NCBI GenBank assembly: GCA_027214125.1
Contig: JAPWHF010000005.1
Coordinates: 124,951-188,950 of the forward strand
Reading direction: 5' to 3'
From: Zoogloeaceae bacterium G21618-S1
Lineage (GTDB): Bacteria > Pseudomonadota > Gammaproteobacteria > Burkholderiales > Rhodocyclaceae
Length of the DNA: 64,000 nucleotides
Each line of letters opens with the position of its first letter. Within the stretch, counting starts at the first letter, position 1. The notes under the pieces are model-generated. The model searched no databases, was not told the origin of the DNA, and worked only from the letters and a program-made list of their open reading frames with translations. Below, piece by piece: positions 1-8,599 of the stretch. The translations under genes were made by a program, and so were the position numbers.

Positions 1-909
1 GCACAAGGCGCCGGCGCCCACATTGACGGCCGCGGTCTGACTCATGTGTGAGACCAGCACCTCGACGCCCGCTGCGTTCGCGGCCTTTTCCATCGTGGCA
101 AAGCCCGGCATCGCGCTCACGCGATCGACCGGCCCGCCGTAGCTCACACAAATGCAGGGCACATCCAGGCCCTGCGCAATCTGCCGCTCGGCGCGGGCGA
201 ACAGCGACTTCACGCCGCTCTCGAAACCACGCGCCTTGTCGACCGGGCCGGTGGTGTCCTTGTGCGCGTGCAGCACCGGCTTGACCTTGAGCAGCGAGCC
301 GACCGCGTAAGCCGCCCAGTTCACGCTGTGATCACCTTTCTTGGCGGCGCGCCGCATGATGTAGTAGAGATCGTCGGCCACCATGAAGGCGTGCAGCCCA
401 TCAGCAACGTGCGCCAGACGTGGGCTCATCGCGTCCAGCGCCGTGCCCGCGTCGCGCAGCCGTACCGCCTCATAGGCCAGCACGCCCTGCCCGGCAAACA
501 GGGTGCGCGAGTTGATGACCGTCGCGCCCCAGCTCAGACTCAGCCCCGCCGCGCGGCGCACATCGCGCGCGCTTCGGCCGGCCGTGAGCGCTGCCTGCGT
601 GGCATGCGCAAAAATCGGGCTGCGTCCGCTGGTGATGGTCATGCACACCAGGTGGTCGTAGGCGGTGACCCAGTGATTCAAAAACAGGGTTTCGATCTCG
701 GTCGCAGACAAGGGCGCAGTCTCGGCATGCAACTCGGCACGCTTGTCCTGCCGCTCACGGTAGAACGCCGCAGTACTCACCGGGTCGCGCGTATCAACCA
801 GATGGCGATCGCCCACACGCAAGCCGATCGGCAACACATGGATGCCTTTGTCCGCCAGGAAGTTTCCCGGCAGATCGCAGGCCGCATCGACGACCAAACC
901 GATCCTCAT
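1..909 (-). CDS. DegV family protein (3' end cut by window edge)
   Basis: The reverse strand reads open from an ATG at 909 to the window edge, 303 codons without a stop. The product begins MRIGLVVDAACDLP, the typical DegV opening in which a beta strand leads to a D-x-x-C/S-D-L segment. Known DegV proteins bind a fatty acid, and in Firmicutes (as FakB) hand it to a kinase; the role in proteobacteria is unsettled. Usual length is 280-310 residues, so only a few C-terminal residues are missing. The late stretch VLVSHMSQTAAVNVGAGAL fits the conserved family end. It lies downstream of the fatty-acid operon, separated by a terminator, so a lipid link is suggestive only. Confidence 0.8.
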   Translation of the reverse strand, partial: MRIGLVVDAACDLPGNFLADKGIHVLPIGLRVGDRHLVDTRDPVSTAAFYRERQDKRAELHAETAPLSATEIETLFLNHWVTAYDHLVCMTITSGRSPIFAHATQAALTAGRSARDVRRAAGLSLSWGATVINSRTLFAGQGVLAYEAVRLRDAGTALDAMSPRLAHVADGLHAFMVADDLYYIMRRAAKKGDHSVNWAAYAVGSLLKVKPVLHAHKDTTGPVDKARGFESGVKSLFARAERQIAQGLDVPCICVSYGGPVDRVSAMPGFATMEKAANAAGVEVLVSHMSQTAAVNVGAGALC

Positions 910-942
910 CGCCGCACCTCTTCAATCCGGCCGACACGGGTT

Positions 943-966
943 TCAAAAATGGGCGTAATACGCCCG
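943..966 (-). terminator. Rho-independent terminator after the thiolase gene
   Basis: On the minus strand GGGCGT-ATT-ACGCCC forms a 6-bp GC-rich stem followed by ATTTTTG. It lies about 80 bp past the thiolase stop and before the DegV gene, so it would separate the two transcription units. Confidence 0.65.
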
Positions 967-1045
967 AAGGCTACGGCGGACGCGGGGCTTGGCAATATGC
1001 AGGGGGGCATCACCGCCTCCCGCGCCCGACCGTAACCTGTCGCCC

Positions 1046-2326
1046 TCACAGGGCTTCAACCAACATGGCACCGCCTTGTCCGCCACCAATGCAGATACTG
1101 GCAATGCCGCGCTTGCCGCCGCTGCGGCGAAGCACATTCAACAGATGCAACACGATGCGCGCGCCGCTGGCGCCGACCGGATGGCCTTGCGCCACGGCGC
1201 CGCCGTCAACGTTCAAGCAACTCTCGTCAAGCACGCCCATGGCGCCGTCGAGGCCGAGCTCGTTACGACAGTAATCTTCGTCATCCCAAGCGCGCAGGCA
1301 GGCGATCACCTGGGCGGCAAAGGCTTCGTTGATTTCCCACGCGTCCAGATCGTTCAGCGCGAGCCCGTGGCGTTGCAAAATCGGTGACGCCGCATGCACC
1401 GGACCAAGGCCCATCTGGTCGGGCGCGAGGCCGGCCCACTGGCTGTCGGCGATCTTGCCGATGGGCGCCAGGCCATGTTTTTCGACCGCCGCTTCGGAAG
1501 CGAGAATCAGCCACGCCGCGCCGTCGGTGATCTGCGAGCTGTTGCCGGCGGTCACCTTGCCGTAGCGCTTGTCGAAGAAAGGCCGCAGCTTGGCGAGGTT
1601 GGCGGCGGTGGAGTCGGCACGCATGCCGTCGTCCTGCGCATAGACCTTGCCGTTGCGATCGATCAGGGGAACGATCTCGTCGAAGTGGCCGGCGGCCTGC
1701 GCGGCGATCACCCGCTGGTGGCTGCGCGCGGCGAATTCGTCCATCTCCTCGCGGCTGATGCCGAACTTCCAGGCGAGGTTCTCCGCGGTTTGCCCCATCA
1801 GCTGCCCGACGATCGGATCGGTCAGGCCTTTCATGATGCCGATCACCGGTGCGAGATAGCCAAGCTTGAACTGGCGCAGCGCGGCGACTTTCTGGCCGGC
1901 CGTTTTGGTCGCGTACCAGCCCGACAGCCAGCGCACCATGGCGTCGGACAGCAGCAGCGGCGCCCGCGACAGCGCATCGGACCCACCGGCCAGCACCAGA
2001 TCGGAACGCCCGGCCTGAATGTTGACCAGCGCAGAATCCAGCGCCTGCATGCCGCTGGCGCAGTTGCGCATCACCGTCCAGCCGGGCACCTTGAGACCGC
2101 AGCCCATGCGCAGTGCCACCACCCGGCCGATGTTCACTTCGTCCGGCGATGGGCTGGCGCAACCGAGGATCACTTCGTCGAGCTGGTCCGGCGCGAAGCG
2201 CTGGCGCGACAGCAGCGCCGACCCGGCCGCGGTGGCCAGATCGGAGGCCGCGAACGGCCCCGGCGTGTTGCGTGACTTGAGAAAGGGCGTGCGCGCCCCG
2301 TCGATGATGTACACCGGCTTGTTCAT
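1046..2326 (-). CDS. fadI: Acetyl-CoA C-acyltransferase (thiolase, FadI-like)
   Basis: This 426-residue thiolase would cleave 3-ketoacyl-CoA to acetyl-CoA and a shortened acyl-CoA in the last step of beta-oxidation. The nucleophilic cysteine is C89 in RNCASGMQ. Near the end come GHPVGASGAR, with the catalytic His, and CIGGGQGG, with the second Cys. Length is close to E. coli FadI (436). I chose the ATG at 2326 because GGGAG sits 7 nt upstream. A GTG at 2341 overlapping the fadE stop is an alternative start. It is the last gene of psrA-fadE-thiolase. The partner hydratase/dehydrogenase (FadB/FadJ) is not in this window. An acetoacetyl-CoA thiolase role is possible. Confidence 0.88.
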   Translation of the reverse strand: MNKPVYIIDGARTPFLKSRNTPGPFAASDLATAAGSALLSRQRFAPDQLDEVILGCASPSPDEVNIGRVVALRMGCGLKVPGWTVMRNCASGMQALDSALVNIQAGRSDLVLAGGSDALSRAPLLLSDAMVRWLSGWYATKTAGQKVAALRQFKLGYLAPVIGIMKGLTDPIVGQLMGQTAENLAWKFGISREEMDEFAARSHQRVIAAQAAGHFDEIVPLIDRNGKVYAQDDGMRADSTAANLAKLRPFFDKRYGKVTAGNSSQITDGAAWLILASEAAVEKHGLAPIGKIADSQWAGLAPDQMGLGPVHAASPILQRHGLALNDLDAWEINEAFAAQVIACLRAWDDEDYCRNELGLDGAMGVLDESCLNVDGGAVAQGHPVGASGARIVLHLLNVLRRSGGKRGIASICIGGGQGGAMLVEAL

Positions 2327-2337
2327 GCGGGGCTCCC

Positions 2338-4824
2338 TCACGCGACCTTGCGGCGCGCATCCTGGTCGGCGGGCGACACATCTTCGAGGGCCGCACGCAG
2401 GCCGAAGTCGTATTCAAAGTCGTCGACCCGGATCACCATGTCGCGCAGCTTGCCGCGACGGACGATGACCGCGTATTCCACATCGGTAATGACCCGCGCC
2501 TCAAGCGCCTTGGCGTAGAGCGCGTCGACACCCCCGCCGATGATCAGCCCCGGTGAGAACTGCCCGCCTTTGATGGCTTCCTTGACCTTCTTCTCAATTG
2601 GCTCGGCTTCGACCGTGGCCAGCAATGCAGCCTCCAGTACGGCGACCGGGTCTTCCAGATCGGTGCCGACGTAGCAGTCGGACACCAGCCGGTCGCGCGT
2701 GGCAGACGGGGTGATCAGCAGCTTGGCCACGTCGTGGCCGAGGCGGTCAGACGGCACCACGTAGGGACGACCGATCGGGAACACCACCACATGACGCAGC
2801 AAGGCAGCGAAGAGCTTGTTCGGGAAGTTGGCGATCACCCCCTCGAAGGCGTTCTGAATCTTGAACATCGCGTCCCACACCGCCCAGTGCATCAGCGGTG
2901 CATCTTCCGGCTGACGGCCTTCGGCTTCGTAGCGCTTGAGCGTGGCGGACACCAGATACATCAGCGAGAGGATGTCGCCCAAGCGCGCCGACAGCTTTTC
3001 CTTGCGCTTGAGCGCGCCGCCCATGGTGCCCATGGAGATGTCGGACAGGAAAGCGAAAGCGGCCGAGTAGCGCGTCAGCTGCTGGTAATAGCGCTTGGTT
3101 TCGGGCGCGATATTGCTCGGCACCTTGACGAAGTGCGAACCGGTCAGGCCCATCACCAGCGCCCGTGAGATGTTGCTGACGGTGTACCCGATATGACCCC
3201 AGAAGGCCTTGTCGAAGGTCTCCAGGTCGTTGTCTTGCGCCGCGTGCATCTCTTTGAGCACATACGGATGGCAACGGATCGCGCCCTGGCCAAAGAGGAT
3301 CAGGCTGCGCGTCAGGATGTTCGCGCCCTCGACGGTGATGCCGACCGGGATCTGCTGGTAGGCGCGGCCGAGGAAGTTCTGCGGGCCAAGGCAGATACCC
3401 TTGCCGCCGATCACGTCCATGCCGTCATTGACAGTCTGGCGAGCGCGCTCGGTCACATGATATTTGGCGATGGCCGACACCACCGACGGCTTCTCGCCGA
3501 GATCGACGGCGCTGGCCGTCATGATGCGCGCCGCGTCCGACAGATAGGTGTTGGCGCCAATACGGGTCAGCGCCTCTTCCACGCCCTCGAAACGGCCGAT
3601 GGCGGTCTTGAACTGGTAGCGCACGCGGGCATAGGCGCCAACGGCGCGCGCGGTGAGCTTCTGCATGCCGGTGTTCGAACCGGGCAGCGAAATCGAACGC
3701 CCCGCCGCCAGCGACTCCATCAACATGCGCCAGCCCTGGCCGGCCATCTTCGGCCCACCGATGATGAAGTCCAGTGGCATGAACACGTCCTGACCGCGGA
3801 TCGGGCCGTTCATCCACACCGCATTGAGCGGAAAGTGACGACGGCCGATATCCACGCCCTCGTGGTTCCACGGCACCAGCGCGCAGGTGATACCGACATC
3901 TTCGGTTTCGCTCAGCAAATGATCGGGGTCAAACAGGCGGAAGGCGAGACCGAACACCGTGCACACCGGCGCCAGCGTGATGTAGCGCTTATCAAAAGAC
4001 ACGCGCACGCCGAGCACTTCTTCGCCCTGCCACATGCCTTTGCACACCACGCCAGCGTCGGGAATCGATGCGGCATCGGAGCCTGCCCAAGGGCTGGTCA
4101 GCGCAAAGGCGGGGATCTCCTCGCCTTTGGCCAGTCGCGGCAGATAATGGTTTTTCTGTTCCGGCGTACCGTAATGCAGCAGCAACTCGGCCGGGCCGAG
4201 TGAGTTGGGCACCATCACCGTGACGGCCGCCGCCGACGAACGCGTCGACAGCTTGGTGATCACCTGCGAATGCATGAAGGCAGAGAAGCCCTTGCCGCCA
4301 TATTCCTTGGGAATGATCATGCCGAGGAAGCCGGCGGACTTGATGTAGTCCCACACTTCCTGCGTCAGATCCTGCTTCTGGGCACTCTCCCATTCGTCAG
4401 TCAGACGGCACAGCTCGGAGGTTTCCACGTCGAGGAACTGCTGCTCTTCCTCAGACAGCTTCGGCCACGGATAGGCCAGCAGCTTTTGCCAGTTCGGCGC
4501 ACCGGCGAACAGGTCGCCTTCCCACCACACGGTGCCAGCCTCAAGCGCATCCTTTTCAGTCTGCGACATCGACGGCAGCGCCTTGCGGAAGGCACTGAGA
4601 ATCGGCTCGCTGACCAGCGACTTGCGCAGCGAGGGCACCAGAAACACGCCCATGATCGCGACATAACCCAGCAGCGCCAGCATCGCCAGGCCCATCGGCC
4701 ACGCACCCACCCAGGCCAGGCCGGACAGCCACACCAGACCCGTCACAAACCAGGCAAAAAATGGCGCTCGCCCGTAGGCGAGCGCACCTGCCAAGGGAGG
4801 GAGGGACAGAAAAAACCAGATCAT
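2338..4824 (-). CDS. fadE: Acyl-CoA dehydrogenase, long FadE type
   Basis: The 828-residue product matches the long FadE class (E. coli FadE is 814) rather than the 380-residue soluble enzymes. FadE catalyses the first, FAD-dependent oxidation of acyl-CoA to trans-2-enoyl-CoA. The N terminus has two hydrophobic segments within residues 1-65, as expected for membrane attachment. The dehydrogenase core starts near residue 130, with GFLGMIIPKEYGGKGFSA and ALTSPWAGSD as family landmarks. The C-terminal 300 residues are the FadE-specific extension. It follows psrA by about 56 bp and touches the thiolase gene, so the three are probably co-transcribed and fatty-acid-inducible. Confidence 0.93.
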   Translation of the reverse strand: MIWFFLSLPPLAGALAYGRAPFFAWFVTGLVWLSGLAWVGAWPMGLAMLALLGYVAIMGVFLVPSLRKSLVSEPILSAFRKALPSMSQTEKDALEAGTVWWEGDLFAGAPNWQKLLAYPWPKLSEEEQQFLDVETSELCRLTDEWESAQKQDLTQEVWDYIKSAGFLGMIIPKEYGGKGFSAFMHSQVITKLSTRSSAAAVTVMVPNSLGPAELLLHYGTPEQKNHYLPRLAKGEEIPAFALTSPWAGSDAASIPDAGVVCKGMWQGEEVLGVRVSFDKRYITLAPVCTVFGLAFRLFDPDHLLSETEDVGITCALVPWNHEGVDIGRRHFPLNAVWMNGPIRGQDVFMPLDFIIGGPKMAGQGWRMLMESLAAGRSISLPGSNTGMQKLTARAVGAYARVRYQFKTAIGRFEGVEEALTRIGANTYLSDAARIMTASAVDLGEKPSVVSAIAKYHVTERARQTVNDGMDVIGGKGICLGPQNFLGRAYQQIPVGITVEGANILTRSLILFGQGAIRCHPYVLKEMHAAQDNDLETFDKAFWGHIGYTVSNISRALVMGLTGSHFVKVPSNIAPETKRYYQQLTRYSAAFAFLSDISMGTMGGALKRKEKLSARLGDILSLMYLVSATLKRYEAEGRQPEDAPLMHWAVWDAMFKIQNAFEGVIANFPNKLFAALLRHVVVFPIGRPYVVPSDRLGHDVAKLLITPSATRDRLVSDCYVGTDLEDPVAVLEAALLATVEAEPIEKKVKEAIKGGQFSPGLIIGGGVDALYAKALEARVITDVEYAVIVRRGKLRDMVIRVDDFEYDFGLRAALEDVSPADQDARRKVA

Positions 4825-4880
4825 GTGCTACGTCTCCTCGTGGGGTGCGGCGCGTTCTAGTGCGCGCTCACACCCGGTCA

Positions 4881-5573
4881 TCACGCCGCATCGCGGCGGA
4901 TTGTTCGTGACTCAATCAACTCTTCCGGCAAGGGGGCTCTCAGGCCGCCCAGCAGGAAAGACATCAGTCGCGGCATCAATCGCGTCGGATCCTTATCATC
5001 GAAATCCCCCGCAAACAATTTCAGTGCATCCGTCCCGGCAATCGCGTAGGACATCGCCCCCATCATGAAATGGAAGCGCCACAAAATTTCTTCACGCGGC
5101 ACCTCGGGCAGCGCCCGATACAACGCATTCATGAAGCGCTGCACCACCTCGGCGTACTCTTCGGCCAAAAACTGCCGCACAAACTCGTTCGGCTCGGTGT
5201 AGGTGCGCCCCAACAGTCGCATGAAGGTCGCCCCGCCATGCTCGGTATCCGCCGCCATTTTCAGCGACACGCCAAAAAAGGCAGCCACGATCTTGCTTGG
5301 TTTCAACGGCGCCCCGTTGGCAAGCGCCTCTTCTGCTTCCAGCGCGGCCAGACGGTCACGATTCAACTCCATCAAACGACGCCGAAACACCTCCTGGATC
5401 AGCGCATCCTTGCTACCGAAGTGATAGTTCACAGCCGCCAGGTTCACCCCGGCCTGGCCCGTAATCATCCGCATCGATGTCGCTTCAAAGCCATGCGTCA
5501 TGAACAGCGATTCCGCCGCATTCAAAATCCTCGCCCGGGTATTCGGGGCCTGCTTCGCAGTTGCCTCGCTCAT
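4881..5573 (-). CDS. psrA: TetR-type regulator of fatty-acid degradation, PsrA-like
   Basis: A 230-residue TetR-family protein. The N-terminal helix-turn-helix (about residues 10-60) contains ITGQAGVNLAAVNYHFGSK, nearly identical to the segment in Pseudomonas PsrA. The ligand domain also keeps the PsrA landmarks FMRLLGRTY and WRFHFMMGAMSYAIAG. PsrA represses beta-oxidation genes and is released by long-chain fatty acids or acyl-CoA. I took the ATG at 5573, with AGGAG about 10 nt upstream; an upstream in-frame start is less likely. It heads the fadE-thiolase operon and has a PsrA-type palindrome about 70 bp upstream, so it probably represses itself and the operon. Confidence 0.87.
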   Translation of the reverse strand: MSEATAKQAPNTRARILNAAESLFMTHGFEATSMRMITGQAGVNLAAVNYHFGSKDALIQEVFRRRLMELNRDRLAALEAEEALANGAPLKPSKIVAAFFGVSLKMAADTEHGGATFMRLLGRTYTEPNEFVRQFLAEEYAEVVQRFMNALYRALPEVPREEILWRFHFMMGAMSYAIAGTDALKLFAGDFDDKDPTRLMPRLMSFLLGGLRAPLPEELIESRTIRRDAA

Positions 5574-5642
5574 GGGGATCACGCTCCTTCGTTCTTGTTG
5601 TGTATTGGGGCAGATCATCGCAATGGCAAAGACGCAATCCTG

Positions 5643-5660
5643 TTCAAACGTTCGTTTGAA
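5643..5660. promoter_or_regulatory. PsrA-type operator palindrome
   Basis: TTCAAACG-TT-CGTTTGAA is a perfect 8-bp inverted repeat with a 2-bp centre. It contains the CAAAC-N4-GTTTG core described for PsrA sites, and lies 70-87 bp upstream of the psrA start. It is AT-rich against a GC-rich background. Confidence 0.7.
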
Positions 5661-5795
5661 TCATACGTTCTGCTAAAACGATGTCAACTGATTTCTAGGT
5701 CTCCCACCCAAAAAGATCAATCGGCGGTGCAACATAAATGCTTGATGCAGCGCAGCATTCTTGCTGTACCGCCCCCCCATGATGCCGCAGTGAAC

Positions 5796-5827
5796 GAAGA
5801 AAGGGACGCAAACGCGCCCCCTTCTTC
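5796..5827 (-). terminator. Possible terminator after the Spy/CpxP-like gene
   Basis: An imperfect GAAGAA...TTCTTC hairpin with a GC inner stem lies just past the minus-strand stop. No clear U-tract follows, so its role is uncertain. Confidence 0.35.
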
Positions 5828-5846
5828 ATGCGTACTTCCGCCTAAA

Positions 5847-6380
5847 TCAGGCGTCCGGCACCGGTCCGCCGCGCATCATGCCCCGCCCCATGCCTTCACG
5901 CATGTCGGCCCGCGCAGCGCGCTTTTCCTTGAGCATGTCGCGTTGCTCGGGAGTCAGCAGCTCATACACCGCACGTTCGCCCGCAATTCGCGACTGCATC
6001 ATCGTTGCCATGGCGGCCGACTGTTGCTCGGTTAATGCCTTGACGCGCGCTGCATCATAGCTATCGGCGGTTGCGGCTTCACGCAGCTGGTTCCTGAGAT
6101 CACGCACCACCTTCATCTGCTCGCGCATTTTCGGCATCTGGGCATGCTTGAGTTCGAAAATCTGATCGCGCTGCGCATCGGTCAAATCGAGTCCTTTGAG
6201 CATCCGCATCATACCGCCGCGGCCCGAGCCATCCATCCCGGCCCCCCGGTGCATTGAGACGCCGCACGAACCCATGCCACCGCCCATGCCGGGCCCTGCC
6301 TGCGCCACCAAGGGCACCGCCAACGCGATGCTGCTGGCCAACAAAAATGCACCGACTATCGATTTACGCTTGGTCATCAT
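5847..6380 (-). CDS. Spy/CpxP family periplasmic protein
   Basis: A 177-residue exported protein. The first 28 residues form a Sec signal peptide ending VAQA. A Met/Gly/His-rich stretch follows (residues 30-60), then a helical body with two LTxxQ-type motifs, LTDAQRDQ near residue 66 and LTPEQRDM near 143. This is the signature of Spy and CpxP, which act as periplasmic chaperones or as brakes on the CpxA sensor. The Met/His-rich part could bind copper, but that is inference. Two adjacent ATGs (6380, 6377) follow AAGGAGAGA. It is divergent from cpxRA across an array of CpxR-type boxes, the same layout as cpxP-cpxRA in enterics. Confidence 0.85.
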   Translation of the reverse strand: MMTKRKSIVGAFLLASSIALAVPLVAQAGPGMGGGMGSCGVSMHRGAGMDGSGRGGMMRMLKGLDLTDAQRDQIFELKHAQMPKMREQMKVVRDLRNQLREAATADSYDAARVKALTEQQSAAMATMMQSRIAGERAVYELLTPEQRDMLKEKRAARADMREGMGRGMMRGGPVPDA

Positions 6381-6457
6381 TCTCTCCTTGAGCTATCCGT
6401 ATTTCGGGTCTGGGCAAGTCGCCCGCCACCGATAGCTGCAGTGTCACGCCACGCCCC

Positions 6458-6503
6458 GTAAAGCACGGTTAACCGGGGGTAAAGACAGGTAAAGCGGCGT
6501 AAA
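6458..6503 (+). promoter_or_regulatory. CpxR-type box array (four GTAAA repeats)
   Basis: GTAAA occurs at 6458, 6479, 6489 and 6499 on the plus strand; the last three are exactly 10 bp apart, one helical turn. CpxR boxes are direct repeats GTAAA-N4-8-GTAAA. The array sits between the divergent spy-like and cpxR starts. Confidence 0.7.
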
Positions 6504-6530
6504 GGCGCTCGCCAGTCCTTTTAGGCGCCG

Positions 6531-6536
6531 TATCAT
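6531..6536 (+). promoter_or_regulatory. Possible -10 box for cpxRA
   Basis: TATCAT lies 34 bp before the cpxR start codon. No good -35 is present where expected; the last GTAAA box ends about 27 bp upstream of the -10, which would suit activator-dependent transcription. Confidence 0.4.
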
Positions 6537-6569
6537 TGCCGCCATGAACGAAAGAATCGTGGAGTCGAA

Positions 6570-7256
6570 ATGACGCGCGCGCTGCTGGTCGATGACGACC
6601 TGGAACTCTCCGCCATGCTCAAGGAGTACCTGGCGCAAGAAGGCTTCGAAGCTACCACCGTGGCTGACGGCGAAGCGGGCGTTGCCGAGGCGCTGTCGGG
6701 CAAATACGACATTGCCGTGCTCGACGTGATGATGCCGCGCCTCAGCGGCGTCGATGCCTTGCGCCGCATTCGTCAGGAAAGCCGGATGCCGATTCTCATG
6801 CTGACCGCCCGCGGTGACGACGTCGATCGCATCGTCGGCCTCGAGCTGGGCGCCGACGACTACGTGCCCAAGCCCTGCAGCCCCCGCGAACTGGTGGCCC
6901 GCCTGCGCGCCATCCTGCGACGCACGGCAAGCCCGGAGTCCGCCTCCGACGTCGATGAATTCACCGTTGGCCCCCTGCGCCTGTGGCCCGCACGGCGCGA
7001 AGCGCACTGGGCCGGCGAGCCCCTCGCGCTCACCAGCACCGAATTCACCTTGCTGGAAGTGCTGGTCGGCGCAGCCGGCCATGTGGTCAGCAAAAATACC
7101 TTGTCCGAAAAAGCACTCGGTCGCCCGCTGGCCCGTTTCGACCGCAGTGTCGACGTGCATGTCAGCAGCCTGCGCCACAAACTGGCGCCGCGCGATGACG
7201 GCCGCTCCTGGATCCAGACCGTACGCGGCCAGGGCTACCAGTTCGTGCGGGAATAA
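6570..7256 (+). CDS. cpxR: OmpR-family response regulator, CpxR-like
   Basis: A 228-residue two-domain regulator. The receiver has the acidic pocket D8-D9, the phosphoacceptor D52 in VLDVMMP, T79 and K101. The C-terminal winged helix (about 130-228) ends VRGQGYQF, standard for OmpR/PhoB proteins. GTGGAG precedes the ATG. The kinase gene starts 5 bp after the stop, so the pair is one operon. The divergent Spy/CpxP-like gene and the GTAAA boxes argue for the envelope-stress Cpx system rather than another OmpR pair. Autoregulation through the boxes is likely. Confidence 0.87.
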   Translation: MTRALLVDDDLELSAMLKEYLAQEGFEATTVADGEAGVAEALSGKYDIAVLDVMMPRLSGVDALRRIRQESRMPILMLTARGDDVDRIVGLELGADDYVPKPCSPRELVARLRAILRRTASPESASDVDEFTVGPLRLWPARREAHWAGEPLALTSTEFTLLEVLVGAAGHVVSKNTLSEKALGRPLARFDRSVDVHVSSLRHKLAPRDDGRSWIQTVRGQGYQFVRE

Positions 7257-7261
7257 GCGAC

Positions 7262-8578
7262 ATGGGCCGATTGTTCTGGAAATCCTTCATCGCCCTGTGG
7301 CTGACGCTGACACTCTCGGTGCTCGCTGTCGGTGCCGCAGTGTGGCTGTATCGGGGCACGAATGAAGACGCCGCGCGGCTCGAAGTGGCCACCTACCGCG
7401 CAAACATCGCCCTCGACACCGTCGAGTCGGTGCTCCAGCACGGCGGCCCGCAAGCCGCGCACCAGTTCCTGAAACGTCGCCCGCCCCGCGGCGGGCCGTC
7501 GGTGCTGGTCGTCGACGCGAACGGCCACGAACTGCTGGGGCGTCAGATTCCCACCGACCGCGCCGAACATTCGCGCCAAGTTCAAACGGCTGACGGCACC
7601 GCGCTCGAACTCATTGCGGTGCCACCCCCACCGCGGAATCACGGATTTGGCGCTCGCCGCACCCCGCCGCCCCTGTGGGTACCGATCACCACCATCTTGC
7701 TGGTCAGCCTGGTATTCAGCGCCCTGCTGGCGTGGTACGTGGCCAAACCCATCCGCGTGCTGAAGCGCGCCTTCGACGCCGCCGCCGGCGGCCAACTCGA
7801 CACGCGGGTCGCACCGCTGATGGGTGGCCGGCGCGATGAAATCGCCGACCTCGGCCACGACTTCGATCGCATGGCCGCCCAGCTCCAAACGCAGATTGCT
7901 GCCCAGCGCCGTCTGCTGCACGATGTCTCGCACGAGTTACGCTCACCGCTGGCGCGCATGCAGGCGGCCATCGGCCTCGGCCGCCAGAGCCCGGACAAAC
8001 AGGACGCCATGCTTGAACGCATCGAACGCGAGTCGGCCCGGCTCGACACCCTGGTGGGCGAGTTGCTCACCTTGTCGCGACTCGAAGCCGGCGCCGGCGG
8101 CCGCTCAGAGCACCTGGAACTGGTGGAGCTGATCGCCGCCATCGCCGATGACGCGCTGTTCGAAGCCGAAGCACAAGGCCGCAGCCTGGTCTTTAGCGGC
8201 GAAGGCGAATGCTGGACCTGGGGACAGTCCGAACTGATTCATCGCGCCTTCGAGAACGTGATCCGCAATGCGGTCAAATACACCGCGGAAGGCACGCAAG
8301 TCGACGTCACCGTGCAGCCATCCACCGATCACCTTCGCGTCACGGTTGCTGATCGCGGCCCCGGCGTACCGGACAGGGAGCTTGACGCCATCTTTGAGCC
8401 CTTCCGCCGCAGCGACGCTGGCGCCGACGCCCCCGGTTTCGGCCTCGGGCTGGCCATTGCCCGTCGCGCGCTCGCCGCCCACGGCGGCCAGATCCGCGCA
8501 CGCGGCCGTGATGGCGGCGGACTGGTCATTGACATGGTGTTGCCGCTGCAAGTCCAAACCTCACAAAGCGCGGGCTAA
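7262..8578 (+). CDS. cpxA: Envelope-stress sensor histidine kinase, CpxA-like
   Basis: A 438-residue membrane sensor kinase. TM1 spans about residues 8-30, a short periplasmic domain runs to about 140, and TM2 follows (about 140-162). Then come a HAMP linker (PIRVLKRAFDAAAGG), the phosphorylated H224 in HDVSHELRSPL, and an ATPase domain with N-box ENVIRNAVKY, DRGPGVP and GFGLGLAIA. The periplasmic sensor of about 110 residues is shorter than that of E. coli CpxA. It is the cognate kinase of the preceding regulator. Confidence 0.85.
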   Translation: MGRLFWKSFIALWLTLTLSVLAVGAAVWLYRGTNEDAARLEVATYRANIALDTVESVLQHGGPQAAHQFLKRRPPRGGPSVLVVDANGHELLGRQIPTDRAEHSRQVQTADGTALELIAVPPPPRNHGFGARRTPPPLWVPITTILLVSLVFSALLAWYVAKPIRVLKRAFDAAAGGQLDTRVAPLMGGRRDEIADLGHDFDRMAAQLQTQIAAQRRLLHDVSHELRSPLARMQAAIGLGRQSPDKQDAMLERIERESARLDTLVGELLTLSRLEAGAGGRSEHLELVELIAAIADDALFEAEAQGRSLVFSGEGECWTWGQSELIHRAFENVIRNAVKYTAEGTQVDVTVQPSTDHLRVTVADRGPGVPDRELDAIFEPFRRSDAGADAPGFGLGLAIARRALAAHGGQIRARGRDGGGLVIDMVLPLQVQTSQSAG

Positions 8579-8599
8579 AGCGCACCCCATGCGCCGGGG

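Noticed and set aside
3193-4203. 336-codon plus-strand frame inside fadE
   Set aside because: Antisense shadow rich in His and Arg with no SD; fadE is clearly real.
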